Origin: Klebsormidium nitens
Lineage: Eukaryota > Streptophyta > Klebsormidiophyceae > Klebsormidiales > Klebsormidiaceae
Reading direction: 5' to 3'
DNA: 64,000 bases
Assembly (NCBI GenBank): GCA_000708835.1
Contig: DF237058.1
Location: 124,001-188,000 of the forward strand
A program made the position numbers and the translations under genes. Below the pieces are notes generated by a model. It did no database searches. It saw only the letters and a list, made by a program, of their open reading frames with translations, and had not been told where the DNA came from. Shown piece after piece: positions 34,648-45,548 of the stretch; position 1 is the first letter of the stretch, and each line of letters begins with the position of its first letter.

Positions 34648-37600
34648 ATGGCTGCATCATCCTCCTGCTGCGCTTGTCAAAGCCTTTCTTTCTGCAAATT
34701 TCTAGCGTCTCGCTCCCCGACCTTTGATCGGCTAGCCAAATACTCCTTCCTGCCAGCATTCACTCAGCTTCATTCTGCGGCTGGTGTTTTTCACAGCAGG
34801 CCAGCCTTTTGCCAGCACTTGTCTCGGAAACTTGCCCGCCAGAGCAAGGTTACGAGTCCGAGTCAGGACAGCCAATTGTCAGACTTGGCAGCTTGGAATG
34901 CACGAAACATCTTGGAAGCGGAACCTGAGCCTGAAAGTGCGGGGAGACCTCTGGTTGATGCTTCGGCGGCCCCAAGACAGGAGCGTAAGCAGGCAATCAG
35001 AGCATTTTCATCCTCAAACTGACTGCGACTGCGCCCATCACACAATGCTGTCAGTGATACGTACTGCTTGAACGCCCACTCGATGCATTCGCTACCATGC
35101 GCCGGAATTCAATCACCATGGTGTGTTTGAGACGGCTCTAGCGTTCGCCTCTTTGTTCCATTCAACTCCTTTCAGAAATTTTTTGTGGCCTTTCAAACCA
35201 GTGTCTAGTCCACCCTCACTCGTTATACGGACCTGCATACATCTGGGCATAATCACCAGGGATTGATTGACAAGAAAGGCGTTCTTCATTTCCCTTCAAC
35301 CCAGACACTTACATCAGGTAGGAAGCTAATTAGAGAAGCAATGGAACTCGCTTCTATGTGTGGTTTTACTGAAGACTGGACAACAAGCAGTGTCATTTCG
35401 TCTGCAGCTTTGAGCGCTCACACAGCCTCTACAGCGCCCATGTCAGCAACAGCTTCTGCATGTAGGAAGGCAGTCTGGATATGGACCCAAAGCAAACAGG
35501 TGTTCACTGCCGCCACCGAAGCTGGCTTCAATCACCTGGTGTTTACGGGGTCGGATGAAGACCAACAGCTTGCAAAGACCTGGCAAGGTGGGGTTTCAGC
35601 TGTAGCTTTGATTCAAGGGGCTGCGCACAGCCACCCCTGAAGTCCTGCTTGTCACTGACTTGTTAACCATTAAAATCAGAGAGCCGACTGTCCTTTTTAC
35701 ATTTCAAAGAGCGGAAACGTTGTTTTGTTTGTTGTGAATGTCGAGACTGGTTGGTGCAGCTGCCCATACAATACTGCATGGAAATGATGCAGGTTCTTTG
35801 GCAGCCTGCCAATAACTCCCCTGAAGTTACTAATTCTCGAGACTTCATCTCGAAAGCTTTTCTTGCCAGCCCACTTGCTATAAATCTAATCGACCAGAAT
35901 ATATTGTTTAAAAGCCTCTCAGTCAATTTTTCTCAATTGCAATGCTACTGTGCTTGGTATCAGCCCTCTCATTGCAGCATGTCATATAATATCCTCATGT
36001 ATCTTGTTGGAGGTCGTCGATCTAGCATTTTTTTCCCGCAGGCCTCGCCAGTTTCAAAGCCCTCTACTGCCTGGGAGGGGAGTTGAGGAGTGACGTTGGC
36101 TCGCTTGAAGCAGTACTGCATCCGATTGCGAACCCAGGCGAACTGGATGCTGTCATAGCAGCCGTTCCCACGATTGCGTTTCTAGGATCGACGACCATTG
36201 TTGAGTTCGTAGACTGGAAAGTGAGCCCCGCAAACTTATTCTCCTGTGCACGCCTTGTTCAGGCAGAACGGCTTCAATTTCGACCCCACCGGATTGTGTG
36301 CAAACCGAACAACGAAATTGGCGGATCGACAACAGAAGTTGCGCTCGTCGATAATTTGCGAGTTGCTCAACACCTTTCTAAACAGTGTCAGATGCTCCGC
36401 CTCACTGCTCCATTTCACCTCTCTCACAGCCTCCATTTCAAACATTCAAATATCTCGAGGCAAAGCAACGAATTCTCAGTAGCTTTAGTATCAGGCATCT
36501 TTTTAAGGTCTAGACGACTTGAAACAAACCTCCACGTTTCACAATCTTTTTTGTTCCTTCATCCTAGGTGATTCCAGCAGAAAACTTGGTCGCTGCGTTC
36601 GACGGACATCCGGGCCGACTGTTTGCGGTTGCAGATGGTGCGCAAGACGCCATAGTCAGTTTCGAGGTGGGTTATCGAAAACTTACGAGTGGGTTCGCTC
36701 GCGACTTTGAGCTAACCTATGGCGCCTTACCGTTAGGGTGTATGTAGGACGTTTTCGATTCTTGATCATGTGGGCTACGAACGCCTTCCTGGATCCGGCC
36801 GTTGCAAGCTCGTTGTACCAAGCCTCGAAGAGCATCTCTTACGTCGTAGCCAACTTCGGGAGCTCTATTCGCTGCTGTACGTCCCTCTTTTGGCGGTGAA
36901 AATAGAGGCACTGGAAGAATGAACCCCGGTTGCCCAATGAGAAACTTCGCACTCCTTTGTGGCTCCGTCATATGCCGTTTCATTCTCAACCAGCACGACT
37001 ATCCGGACGGTTGGCATTCGCCTGACCACTCTCCAGATTGACAAGGAAGAGTTAAGTGGTTGCTTTGCTTCTGTTCAAAGCTTCTGTCACAATCAGGGCC
37101 GACAGTTCTGCAGGCATTGGAGCGCGGAACGGACGGAGTGGTGCTTCGGACGGAGAACCCAGCCGACGTCTTCGCAATCAAGGTGGGCGTGTCATCTGTT
37201 CGTTCCTCTGAACTGGTCACGGTCACACCCAAACAGTGGAGTTGTAAGTAGCAATTTGAAGGATCTCCGAAGACACGATGATCGGGCGTTGCACGAAAGA
37301 AGCAGAAAGTAGCAACACTTGCGTCCTTGCTTTTCCCAGATCCACGTCTTTGCGTTCTGGTATTTTCTTGTCTAAGCCGGAGAAGCCAAATCGAGAACCC
37401 GTTGTCTCAAATCACCATTTCGCAATCCAGTCCTACCTTGACGCACAAGTCAAGATGCTTTTACAAGTCGATCCACGTGTCAGAAGCTGCTTGAACCATC
37501 AGCATCCACTTCTCCAATGCAGGAGTACGTCGACCGGCGTGCAGGGGGCGCGAGCGTTCCCCTCGTATACGGCCACGTGACCAGGGTGGAGCCAGTCGGG

Positions 37601-39833
37601 ATGGGCGATCGCGCGTGTGTCGACCTCTGCTCGCTGCTCAAACCGGGGGAGGGGATGCTGGTCAGTCATCTCCGTCTTTGCCCAGCATCGTCCCGCCTTT
37701 CGAAGAATGACTTGAGTAGGTAAACAGGTAAATTCGGTCAAACAAGTTGGGATTTTCAACACACGTCCGATTTTGAGCTTGAAAATTTCTAGACAGGATT
37801 CATAAGCTTCCACTGTATCTGTGGCCTTGTGGCGACCGAGTGAAACCCACCTTCTCGTCAAAGACGTCGTGAACCACGTGAACGGTGAGGGTTAATCAGG
37901 ATTGAGGAACTGATCCGCATTCGAACATTTCATGTACGAAAGAATAAGAAATTGGAGATTTCTAGAGGAGCCGTCAGCGCAAGTCTCGATGTCTCCCACG
38001 AGATTTCTGCTGCGAGTGCTTTTCAGAGTCTTTTTGAACTGCAAATAACAAGTTTTTTGCTTGGGCAGAACGTGCTCTTGACGATCCGAGATTTTGCAGG
38101 TGGGCTCGTTTGCGCGCGCACTGTTTCTGGTCCATTCCGAGTGCCTCGAGTCTAACTACGTCGCCAGCCGGCCGTTCCGAGTCAACGCGGTGAGGACTCT
38201 CAATATACTTTGCCCCTGAACCGAAAGTGTTGTTGAGTCGACTAGTTTTTGGGGATATGTCTCACGGTCCTTGTCAACGCCCTTTTAACAAGCTCTGGCT
38301 GCGCTAAGAGCAACTTCTTGAGCGGCTTCAAGCGCAGAGCAACCGCCAATTGCACACAGTGCAAGCTACGCTTTATGGCGCACTGCGATCAGATGGCAGG
38401 ACCGTTGCAAACTATGAAATCGCCCATCTGAAGTTGAAACACTGAGATTGTCCATCAGCAACTTTTGAAATTGCTCCGTCCAATCTCTGCGTCAAACCTG
38501 AAGTAGGATGTTCACTTCGGACCGGCAGAGGTGCAATCGTGTACGTGGCAAAAAACTCCGTCCTCTTATTACATGAGCGGCTTCGCGAATCCAGGACATT
38601 CCGAGTTCAAAACACGGTAGGACAACGACTTTGTCCAACCAGTTCTGCTCTCTACTTTCAGGGCCCTGTTCACAGCTACGTCGCTGCCCCGGGCGGCAAG
38701 ACAGCCTACCTCTCTGAGCTGCAGAGCGGTCGGGAGGTTTTGGTGGTCGACTCACAGGGCCTCACGCGGAGCGCTCTCGTGGGGAGGGTCAAAATCGAGT
38801 CGCGGCCGTTGATTCTAGTAGAAGCACAGGTAAGCTGCGGCGGTTGGTTATGACTGGCCCCATAATCATAAGCTAAGGTGGAGGCGCTCCTGAATGTGGC
38901 CACGTGGCTGGGGAGATCAGGTGTTCTTGATACGTTGACGTTTGTCGAGAGAACAGTTTATACATAGGCTGTGAATTTTTACACAAGCTGCATACGGCGA
39001 CTGTCCTCCGGCAAAGTCGCACTGACGGTTTAACGCTTTGGAAGGAATTCTGCTTTCGTCGTTCCACGCCTTCTTCTCAGTTTGCCATGGGTTCTTTTCC
39101 TGAGTAAAGGAGGCGGATGGTTGCACCGTAAACATATCCACTTGGTGGCTTCACAGTACCCGAAACAAGGAGCCGGCGAGATCGGCTTCTGACGTCTTCT
39201 TTCCGGCGTCTTCAAGACGTTTCCATTCTGGTCCGAACTTGTGATACGCCTCTGATTTCCGTTAGAGTTTTCCTTCAGGCCGACGGTCAGCGACACTCCA
39301 TCCTGCTGCAAAATGCGGAGACCGTCCGACTCGTGGGCTCTGCCCAATCAGGTGCGTCGGTTGGACTTGGTTCCTCTTGCAAGATAGATTCGTCCCTTCT
39401 AAACTCAGCTACTAAAATGAAATGGCGCTGGCAGCGCTCAAATATGTGAAGATTGCGGATTTCAGATTGTTGTTCCGTGTACTTTGCGAACGACCGCGAA
39501 GTTGCAAATGTTGTTGTGTGTACTTGGCGCCGGCCGCCTTTCGCCAAGGCAGCTCCGCTGGTTAAGCTTGAAGGGGTTGAGAGAAGCCGCTCAATTTGCC
39601 CGCGATGTACCAATCTACTCACATTCCACTACCTCGGCGACGACGAGCTCAAAATATTTTTGAAGTATCGAAGTAATGACCGATCTTGTTTCGCAGATGA
39701 TGGAGGGGAGAACGAGCGCGTGCCCATTTCCGTTTCGAAACTAAAGCTAGGGGACAGAGTCTTGCTTAGTATACAAGACTCAGCAGCGAGGCACACGGGA
39801 TTCAAGGTAAAGGAAATGATAGATGAGCGATGA
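34648..39833 (+). CDS. 3-dehydroquinate synthase II (archaeal-type), plastid-targeted
   Basis: Family enzyme of the alternative shikimate entry (oxidative deamination of an aminodideoxy-heptulosonate to 3-dehydroquinate in archaea); plant homologues exist but their role is not established as far as I know. Exons: 34648-34848, 35470-35587, 36042-36220, 36568-36666, 37114-37182, 37523-37660, 38100-38189, 38662-38829, 39279-39351 and 39697-39833, about 423 residues with consistent phases. The first exon is a Ser/Ala/Arg-rich presequence (about 65 residues). Family blocks follow: [122 protein letters not shown] and [12 protein letters not shown]. The first splice pair is the weak point. The classical AroB fold is unrelated. 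Confidence 0.88.
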
Positions 39834-41161
39834 CGCAGAGGCAATGATGCCCGGGGGTGCATATTATGAGTCTGTTACAGACCTGCTGTACGCACAATGG
39901 AAGCCGCCGCTTTCGACTCCTTCCAGGTGCTCAAATTAAAGCACCTACGAGCCCCTATCAACTGTACCGACTCCAATGTAAAGTGAGCACTGTAACGATC
40001 CCGCGTATCAACGTGGTATGAAGCTTCGCCGTTCAATCATGGACCAGCCTGCGTGGGTCAACATGATCAAGTGCTGGGCATCGACGATCAAAGTTTCAAT
40101 CGCCCCCGGCCAGCGTATCCCGCAGCCATGATCGTGTGGCCTGCGCACGCTTGAATCGCACTGAACATTGAAATGAAAGCCTTTCAGACACCCATTTCTT
40201 AACGTGGCCCACAATTGAGGAACATTCTTATGAATGATCCCCGTGGCGGCCAAAAATGATTGCACAATTTCCAAATGCAAGGGACGTACGTAATATCAAA
40301 GTCATTCAAGCTAGCTACAATCTATCGGCAGCAATCAATCGAGCAAGCTTCAGCTGAATTTCACACACCGTCCATTTCCTCGCGCGAGCTTGATCTTTCG
40401 CGACTGCATTCCATGCAGACTGCGAACGTACTCGAGTAGATAAGGGCATCATCAGAGTTGCACCTTTATCAACCGTCCCAGAGAAAGAGCGCATTGAACT
40501 TCGCCTTCTGGGAACACGATTGGCGCTCCGAACATGCGCGTACTGTGAACCACTAGCGTCCTGTAAAAGAGGTTTAACGCCCTGTCACAGCGGTACGCTC
40601 TGGCCGACGTCATGATGGGCGGAAACACAAGTGGCAAGCTAGAGGAATAAGACCGTTGTGCATCGAAACCGTTAGATCCGAGGCTTGCCGTTCTCATGCA
40701 CCCGTGCGCGCGCGCACAGCTTCTGACCAGAAACCGATTTTGGTTGATAGTGGTCAGACAGACCAAATCGAAACTTTGCTGACGCACATTCAGTCCAGAA
40801 CATGCACTTGAGTGACTCAGCTCCCTTTCGCTGTTCTAGCTGTTTTCGCAAACGATTCAGTCGAATTGCTCGCGCGCACTCTAGTTTTGGCGCCGGGCAC
40901 CAAGCATGCACGACGACACCAATCAAAAAGCTTGCCATGTCACTCATAAAAGTTAAAGACGGCGAAGCAAAGAATATTGTTCCGCATGCGCTTCGCACGA
41001 GCGCGCGGTTCGCAGCTTTGTCAGTCAGCAGCTTCGTGCGGGCAAGGAAGGAGACAGACATTTGAGGTTTGCGAGTCTGGCGAACCTCCAGGAAGAAGTT
41101 TTCTGGTCTGGATCTGTCTGATAGTGCTCTGCTCAAACTTGCTCGAAACCTTAAGACTTTT
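39834..41161. other. Intergenic interval, no supported gene
   Basis: About 1.3 kb between the dehydroquinate synthase and the peroxiredoxin, both on the plus strand. A 186-codon minus-strand frame (41232-40672) overlaps the peroxiredoxin start and has no family-like features. Nothing else is supported. Confidence 0.5.
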
Positions 41162-44100
41162 ATGGCGGCGCAAGCAATCCGGTGCGCAGGGCTCCAACTC
41201 AACTCTGCCCGCTTCGTTTCCCTCGCATCCAAGATCTCTCGCAGCGCTTCGCCCCTTCTCTCCCGCTCTTTCTCCGGTGTACCCCTCCTTTCCCCAGGGC
41301 TTACGTCAGCGCCGCATCACCCCGGCTGGCGGTACGTACCGCGCTGCTCCCTTTACTCACACGCGAAGTCCAAGTCAGCCATGCCGGTCCGTTTGGGGGA
41401 GGTGATTCCCGACCTGGAGGTGACGACCACTAAGGGCAAGTACAAGCTGCAGGAGTGGGTCGGGGATGGCTGGGGAGCGATATTCTCCTTCCCGGGTGAG
41501 CGGTCCGTACCATAACATTTCAATCGTGAGGGCTCTCCTTTTACTGGGGTGCAGGTCGTGTTTCAGCGGGGTTTGTAGATTCTGCGTTGCCCTGAACTTT
41601 TTGGAGCAATCTCGGGATTGAGTGTTCTGCTATAACTTGGCTAAAGGAAGAAGAGCATCTCAGAATGCACGAGGGCCCAATATCTGAAACGAACCCAACA
41701 TTTGTACATGCATTCACAACGCAAGGGAAGGGGTTAGACGTTCTGGTTGACAAAGATATCTGAGAAACAGGACCAACTCTTGAGTTATGACAAGAGATGG
41801 TCACACTGAGGTCGCAAGTCATCATTGAGCCTGTCTGAAAGGATGAAAGCAGATTGCCTATTCTACAGATCTGTAAAAGTTTCTGCATAGCCTCTGATTT
41901 CTGACTCCTTTTTAATAGCAGCAAGATATGCGGTCGAAGGGATAACTTCAGATACTGCTTGCATGCCGCTGTCTTTGAACAAAATGATGCTGTACCCACG
42001 TTTTTCTTTCCGGGTTTGGATAACGCAACCGCTTTTGGTTTTTCTTGGGCTCTTGAAATATCCCAACATGCTGGTATACGTTTGTGCTCGACTCGCAATC
42101 CACATGCTCCGCTCTTCATTTCAAACAGCGGAAACCCTTGCAGCACTGAAATTCGTCGTCTTGGCTTTGACGGAAAACAGCAGTGCGGCAGAAACATCTG
42201 TCAGCCTCCTGCTCCCCCCTGACCGCCAAACCTCAGGTCGACCGAAAAATGGTTTTACTTCCTGCCTGTGTGTTTGAAGAACCACCTTTGCTTTGTTCTA
42301 CCCTCTGATTTCTATCACCTGCAGCAGAATCTGACCATGCACGGGGAATTGAACGTAGAAGTCCGTACCGCTGGCTTACTCCTTGTGTTCATACCTGCTT
42401 GTCTGCGATCAAAATGTCGTGGCAAAGAAAAAAATGTTCCTTGATGGCTGGTGACTCACCAGTCCTTCTAAGAGGAAGTGAGCCACGATTTTTTTGTTGC
42501 TTCCAATACAAGGATCTGCAGATTTCGCGCGCAATTCATATCAGGACGGTGTGATAGGGGAACGCTTTCGCCCGTTTCAACAACGGCACACTCTCTCAAA
42601 CACCTAATTTTCTCCAAAACAGTCACCGTTTGTGCTTCGCTTTTCTTGTTTGCGTGTCCTTTCGAGATAGCATCTCTCTTGCCACCCGCTAAAGCACTCT
42701 AATGCGCTCCTCTCTCTACCTGAGAATCGCTTCTCCTCAAACAAGACGGACTCCGTTTTCCGCGCATCTAGTTTTTCTCTGGAACCATTTTCCCGGTTGC
42801 ACTTCTATCGACCACTTTTACCCCCATTTCTCGCAGCCGCCTTCACCCCCGTGTGCACCACCGAGCTGGCCGTGGTCGCCAAGTACCAGGCCAAGTTCAA
42901 GGAGCGTGACGTCAAGCTGATGGGCGTGACGATCGAGTCGCCGGACAACCAGGACTTTGGCAACTGGCTCAAGGACGTGGAGACATATGCCGAGACGAAG
43001 ATCGAGTTCCCGGTCGCGTTCGACCCGTCCCGGGCCATCTCGGACAAGCTGAACCTGCTGGACCTGGAGAACCTGAACGGGGAGGGCAACCCGATGAACG
43101 CGCGCGGGATCCACATCATCCGCCCCGACAAAAAGGTGCGCGCCGCACGTCCGCTGGTTTTTCCGCTCCGTTCCGTTTCATATTTTCCGCTCCGTTCAAT
43201 CGGACAGAACGGGGAGGGCAACCCGATGAACGCGCGCGGGATCCACATCATCTGCCCCGACGAAAAGGTGCGCGCGCACATCCGCAGATACTTTCCTCAC
43301 AGTTCTGTTCCATCTTTCCGCTCCGTCCCGTCTGAATTATACTTGAACGGATCGGGCAACCCGATGAACGCGCGCGGGATCCAAACCCGGCCTGACAAGG
43401 AGGTGCGCGCGCACGTCCGCATATCATTTCCGCTCCGTTGAGTTCCATCAAACCGCCCCGTTCCGGCTGACCCTGTAACCTGTAACGGGGAGGGTTACGC
43501 TCCGTTCCGTTTCATCTTTTCAGCTCTGTTCCTTTTGATGTTTGTAACCTGAACGGAAAGGGCAACTTGATGAACGCGCGCTGGGTTTACATCATCCACC
43601 CCAACTACAACTTTTGCCAGTGCCGTTATCTCATCATTTCTCTCGTTTCCGTCCAACCAAGTCCGCTCCTCATGTTCGCGTCCTCGCTTCCAGTGCTGCG
43701 CTTTCTGGGCTGGAAGCGCGAGAAACCATAGAAAAGCTTCTCTTCTGTCGTTGAATCAGTTCGTCTCGGCAGCTTGGCTCTCCGGATAGCCAATCGAAGC
43801 TACCCCCGCGACAACCTACTTAAGCGGCACTTTTCAATCTCCCTCTTAATTCTGTTGGATCCAGACTAGAGAGGCTGAGTGGCGTCTCGTGGGAGGTCGG
43901 GTTAGGGTTTGCCTTTCGCGTTATTCGTTTGTTCCTGTGAAGGAACTGCTTCAGGACCAAACGCTGATGCAGGTAAATCGTCTGCAGCTTTGCTGAAGTT
44001 TTAAAGGTGCAAATTCTGCTCAGATTTTCTTTCGTCTTTCTGAACGGCCACTCTGCGAAGTTTTGAGTCCACAGTTTGCCCTCTCCTCACCGTAAATGTC

Positions 44101-45548
44101 TCCTAGCCTCCTTGAATCGTCTTATGAACCTTCAAGCTCGATCCTCCGTCATTTTCTTCGGTTTCGCGATCGTGTCAAGCGAGGTTCAGAACGTCTTTGA
44201 TTTTGTTTGAAAAGTGACCGTCTCGACAGGGGAGGCTGTGACGATACGGCACGTGGGTTTCTGCCCCACACCAGCTGTTCCTCACGCTGAAAGCCATTGC
44301 TGCTACGAGCAGAATCTCTTCGCCCGTCGAAAATAAGAGCTTTACACGTTGTTGGTCCGAAAAACGGTCTAAAATGGATTCAGAATGTCTTCGCTGCCAA
44401 AAGTAATGGTTTTGTGAAGGGCGAGGCTGGGACGATACAACGTATGGGCTTCAGCCCAACTCCACTCCCTGTAGACCGATCGCCTCTTCCACTGGAAGCA
44501 GATACTCTTTGCCATTGGAAGGCAGATGCTTTGATATTCTCAATTCGGATAAGGCGGTCCAACACGATTATGAAAATGTTCAGAACGTCTTTGGTTTCAA
44601 AGTAGTGGTCTTGAAGGGGAATGCTGTGACGGATATGGCATGTGGGCGTCTGCCCAGGGCCCCAGTTATTGCGGATTCCGACCGCTTTTGCCAGTATGAG
44701 CAGAACCTTTTCGCTCTCTGTAAAGCAGATCTTTCCACATTCTTGGCTCGGTCACAGCGGGCCCAGAGCCTCTAATCAGATTCTGAAAGTCTTTACCTTT
44801 GACTCAAAAGTAATGGTCTCGAAGGGGAGGGCTGTGACGATAAGGCGTGTGGGCGTCCGCCCACCCCACCCAGTAGACCAGCCGACAGCTGCCTTTGCCC
44901 CTAAAAGCACTATCTCTTGCTCTACTGAAACTAGAGGCTTTCACTTCATGGTCCGGTCACAGCAGGCTATATGGTCTGTCTTGCTGGTTACCTGTCTCCC
45001 TTCTCTGAGATCAGTCATCTTGGATCTGTTTTCTCACCCTCATCTTCACGTTTTGAATAAGATTTAAGCGTTCGATTGAGATATACGCGCTCGTCTTTGC
45101 AGAATCCGCCCCTTCTCCTCTACACTTTGATCAAAATATAAGCGCTCAATAAACATATACGCGCCCGTCTTGCAGATCCGGCTGACTCTTCCTGTACCCC
45201 GGCATGGTGGGCCGCAACTTTGGCCCTTTCTTCAGTATTCATCAAATATAAGCGCCACATAACATATACGCGCCCGCCTTGCAGATCCGGCTGACGCTGC
45301 TGTACCCCGGCCCCGTGGGCCGCAACTTCGACGAGATCATTCGGTGCATCGCGGCGCTGCAGCTCAACTGGAAGCTCCACGTGGCAACCCCGGCCAACTG
45401 GAAGATCGGGGACCGGGTGATCGTTCCTCTGAAGATCTCGGACGAGGAGGCGGAGAAGCGGGGCATCAAAAACATCAAAGCAGAGGACCTGCCGTCCAAA
45501 AAGAAGTACCTGCGCTGGGGGGAGGCGGAAGTGCTGACCAAGATATGA
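41162..45548 (+). CDS. 1-Cys peroxiredoxin (PRDX6 type)
   Basis: Thiol peroxidase that reduces hydrogen peroxide and lipid peroxides. Exons: 41162-41495, 42837-43135 and 45285-45548, giving 298 residues in the shortest form. The first ~70 residues are Ser/Arg-rich without acidic residues, fitting an organelle presequence, most likely mitochondrial or plastid; the mature part starts near MPVRLGEVIPDLEV. The peroxidatic site PVCTTEL spans the codons just after the first splice junction. Other family blocks are VKLMGVTIES, WLKDVETYA, PVAFDP, LLYPGPVGRNFDEIIR, RVIVPLKIS-like VIVPLKISDEEA and the ending KKYLRWGEAEVL. No second resolving cysteine motif is seen, as in 1-Cys enzymes. The second intron (2.1 kb) is unusual: it consists of three tandem arrays, two of which copy the flanking exon edges. 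Confidence 0.93.
43076..43610 (+). repeat. Tandem copies of the peroxiredoxin exon-2 end with its donor
   Basis: The last 60 bases of exon 2 plus donor (aacggggagggcaacccgat to gacaaaaag|gtgcgc) recur at 43208 and 43346, with a partial unit at 43484 and a decayed one at 43552. The first periods are 132 and 138 bases. The second and third copies keep a donor at 43267 (gaaaag|gtgcgc) and 43402 (aaggag|gtgcgc). The distances between the three donors are 132 and 135 bases, multiples of three, and the frame is open from exon 2 through 43441. Use of the distal donors would add 44 or 89 residues without a frameshift. Between copies lie ttccgctccgtt-rich spacers. Confidence 0.9.
44185..44980. repeat. 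Four ~200-bp tandem units in the peroxiredoxin intron
   Basis: Diverged units start near 44185, 44381, 44581 and 44778 (anchor cagaacgtctttg). Each contains a conserved gaaggggaggctgtgacgat-like block followed by a short imperfect palindrome of the type GTGGGCGTCTGCCCAC (about 44252, 44443, 44641 and 44847) and a later gagcagaa-ctctttgcc-like block. The unit length of 190-207 bases is close to a nucleosome repeat. No open frame is shared, so the array is non-coding. Confidence 0.8.
45080..45330 (+). repeat. Three tandem copies of the peroxiredoxin exon-3 acceptor
   Basis: The intron end and exon start (atatacgcgcccgccttgcag|ATCCGGCTGAC) that opens exon 3 at 45285 occurs twice more upstream, with acceptor AGs near 45102 and 45175. 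The middle copy matches about 45 bases of exon sequence but has an extra base that shifts the frame and soon meets a stop. The first copy matches only a few exon bases. Only the 45285 acceptor continues into the conserved C-terminal domain. Confidence 0.85.

Noticed and set aside
40672-41232. 186-codon minus-strand open frame
   Set aside because: Overlaps the peroxiredoxin start antisense, has an uneven Arg/Cys-rich composition, no splice context and no recognised motif.
42805-43451. Minus-strand open frames with repeated segments
   Set aside because: Antisense to the peroxiredoxin exon 2 and its repeated ends; the repetition is explained by the plus-strand duplication.
43076-43610. Regularly spaced repeats resembling a CRISPR array
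   Set aside because: The repeats are copies of a eukaryotic exon end, spacers are related to each other, and the host is a eukaryote.
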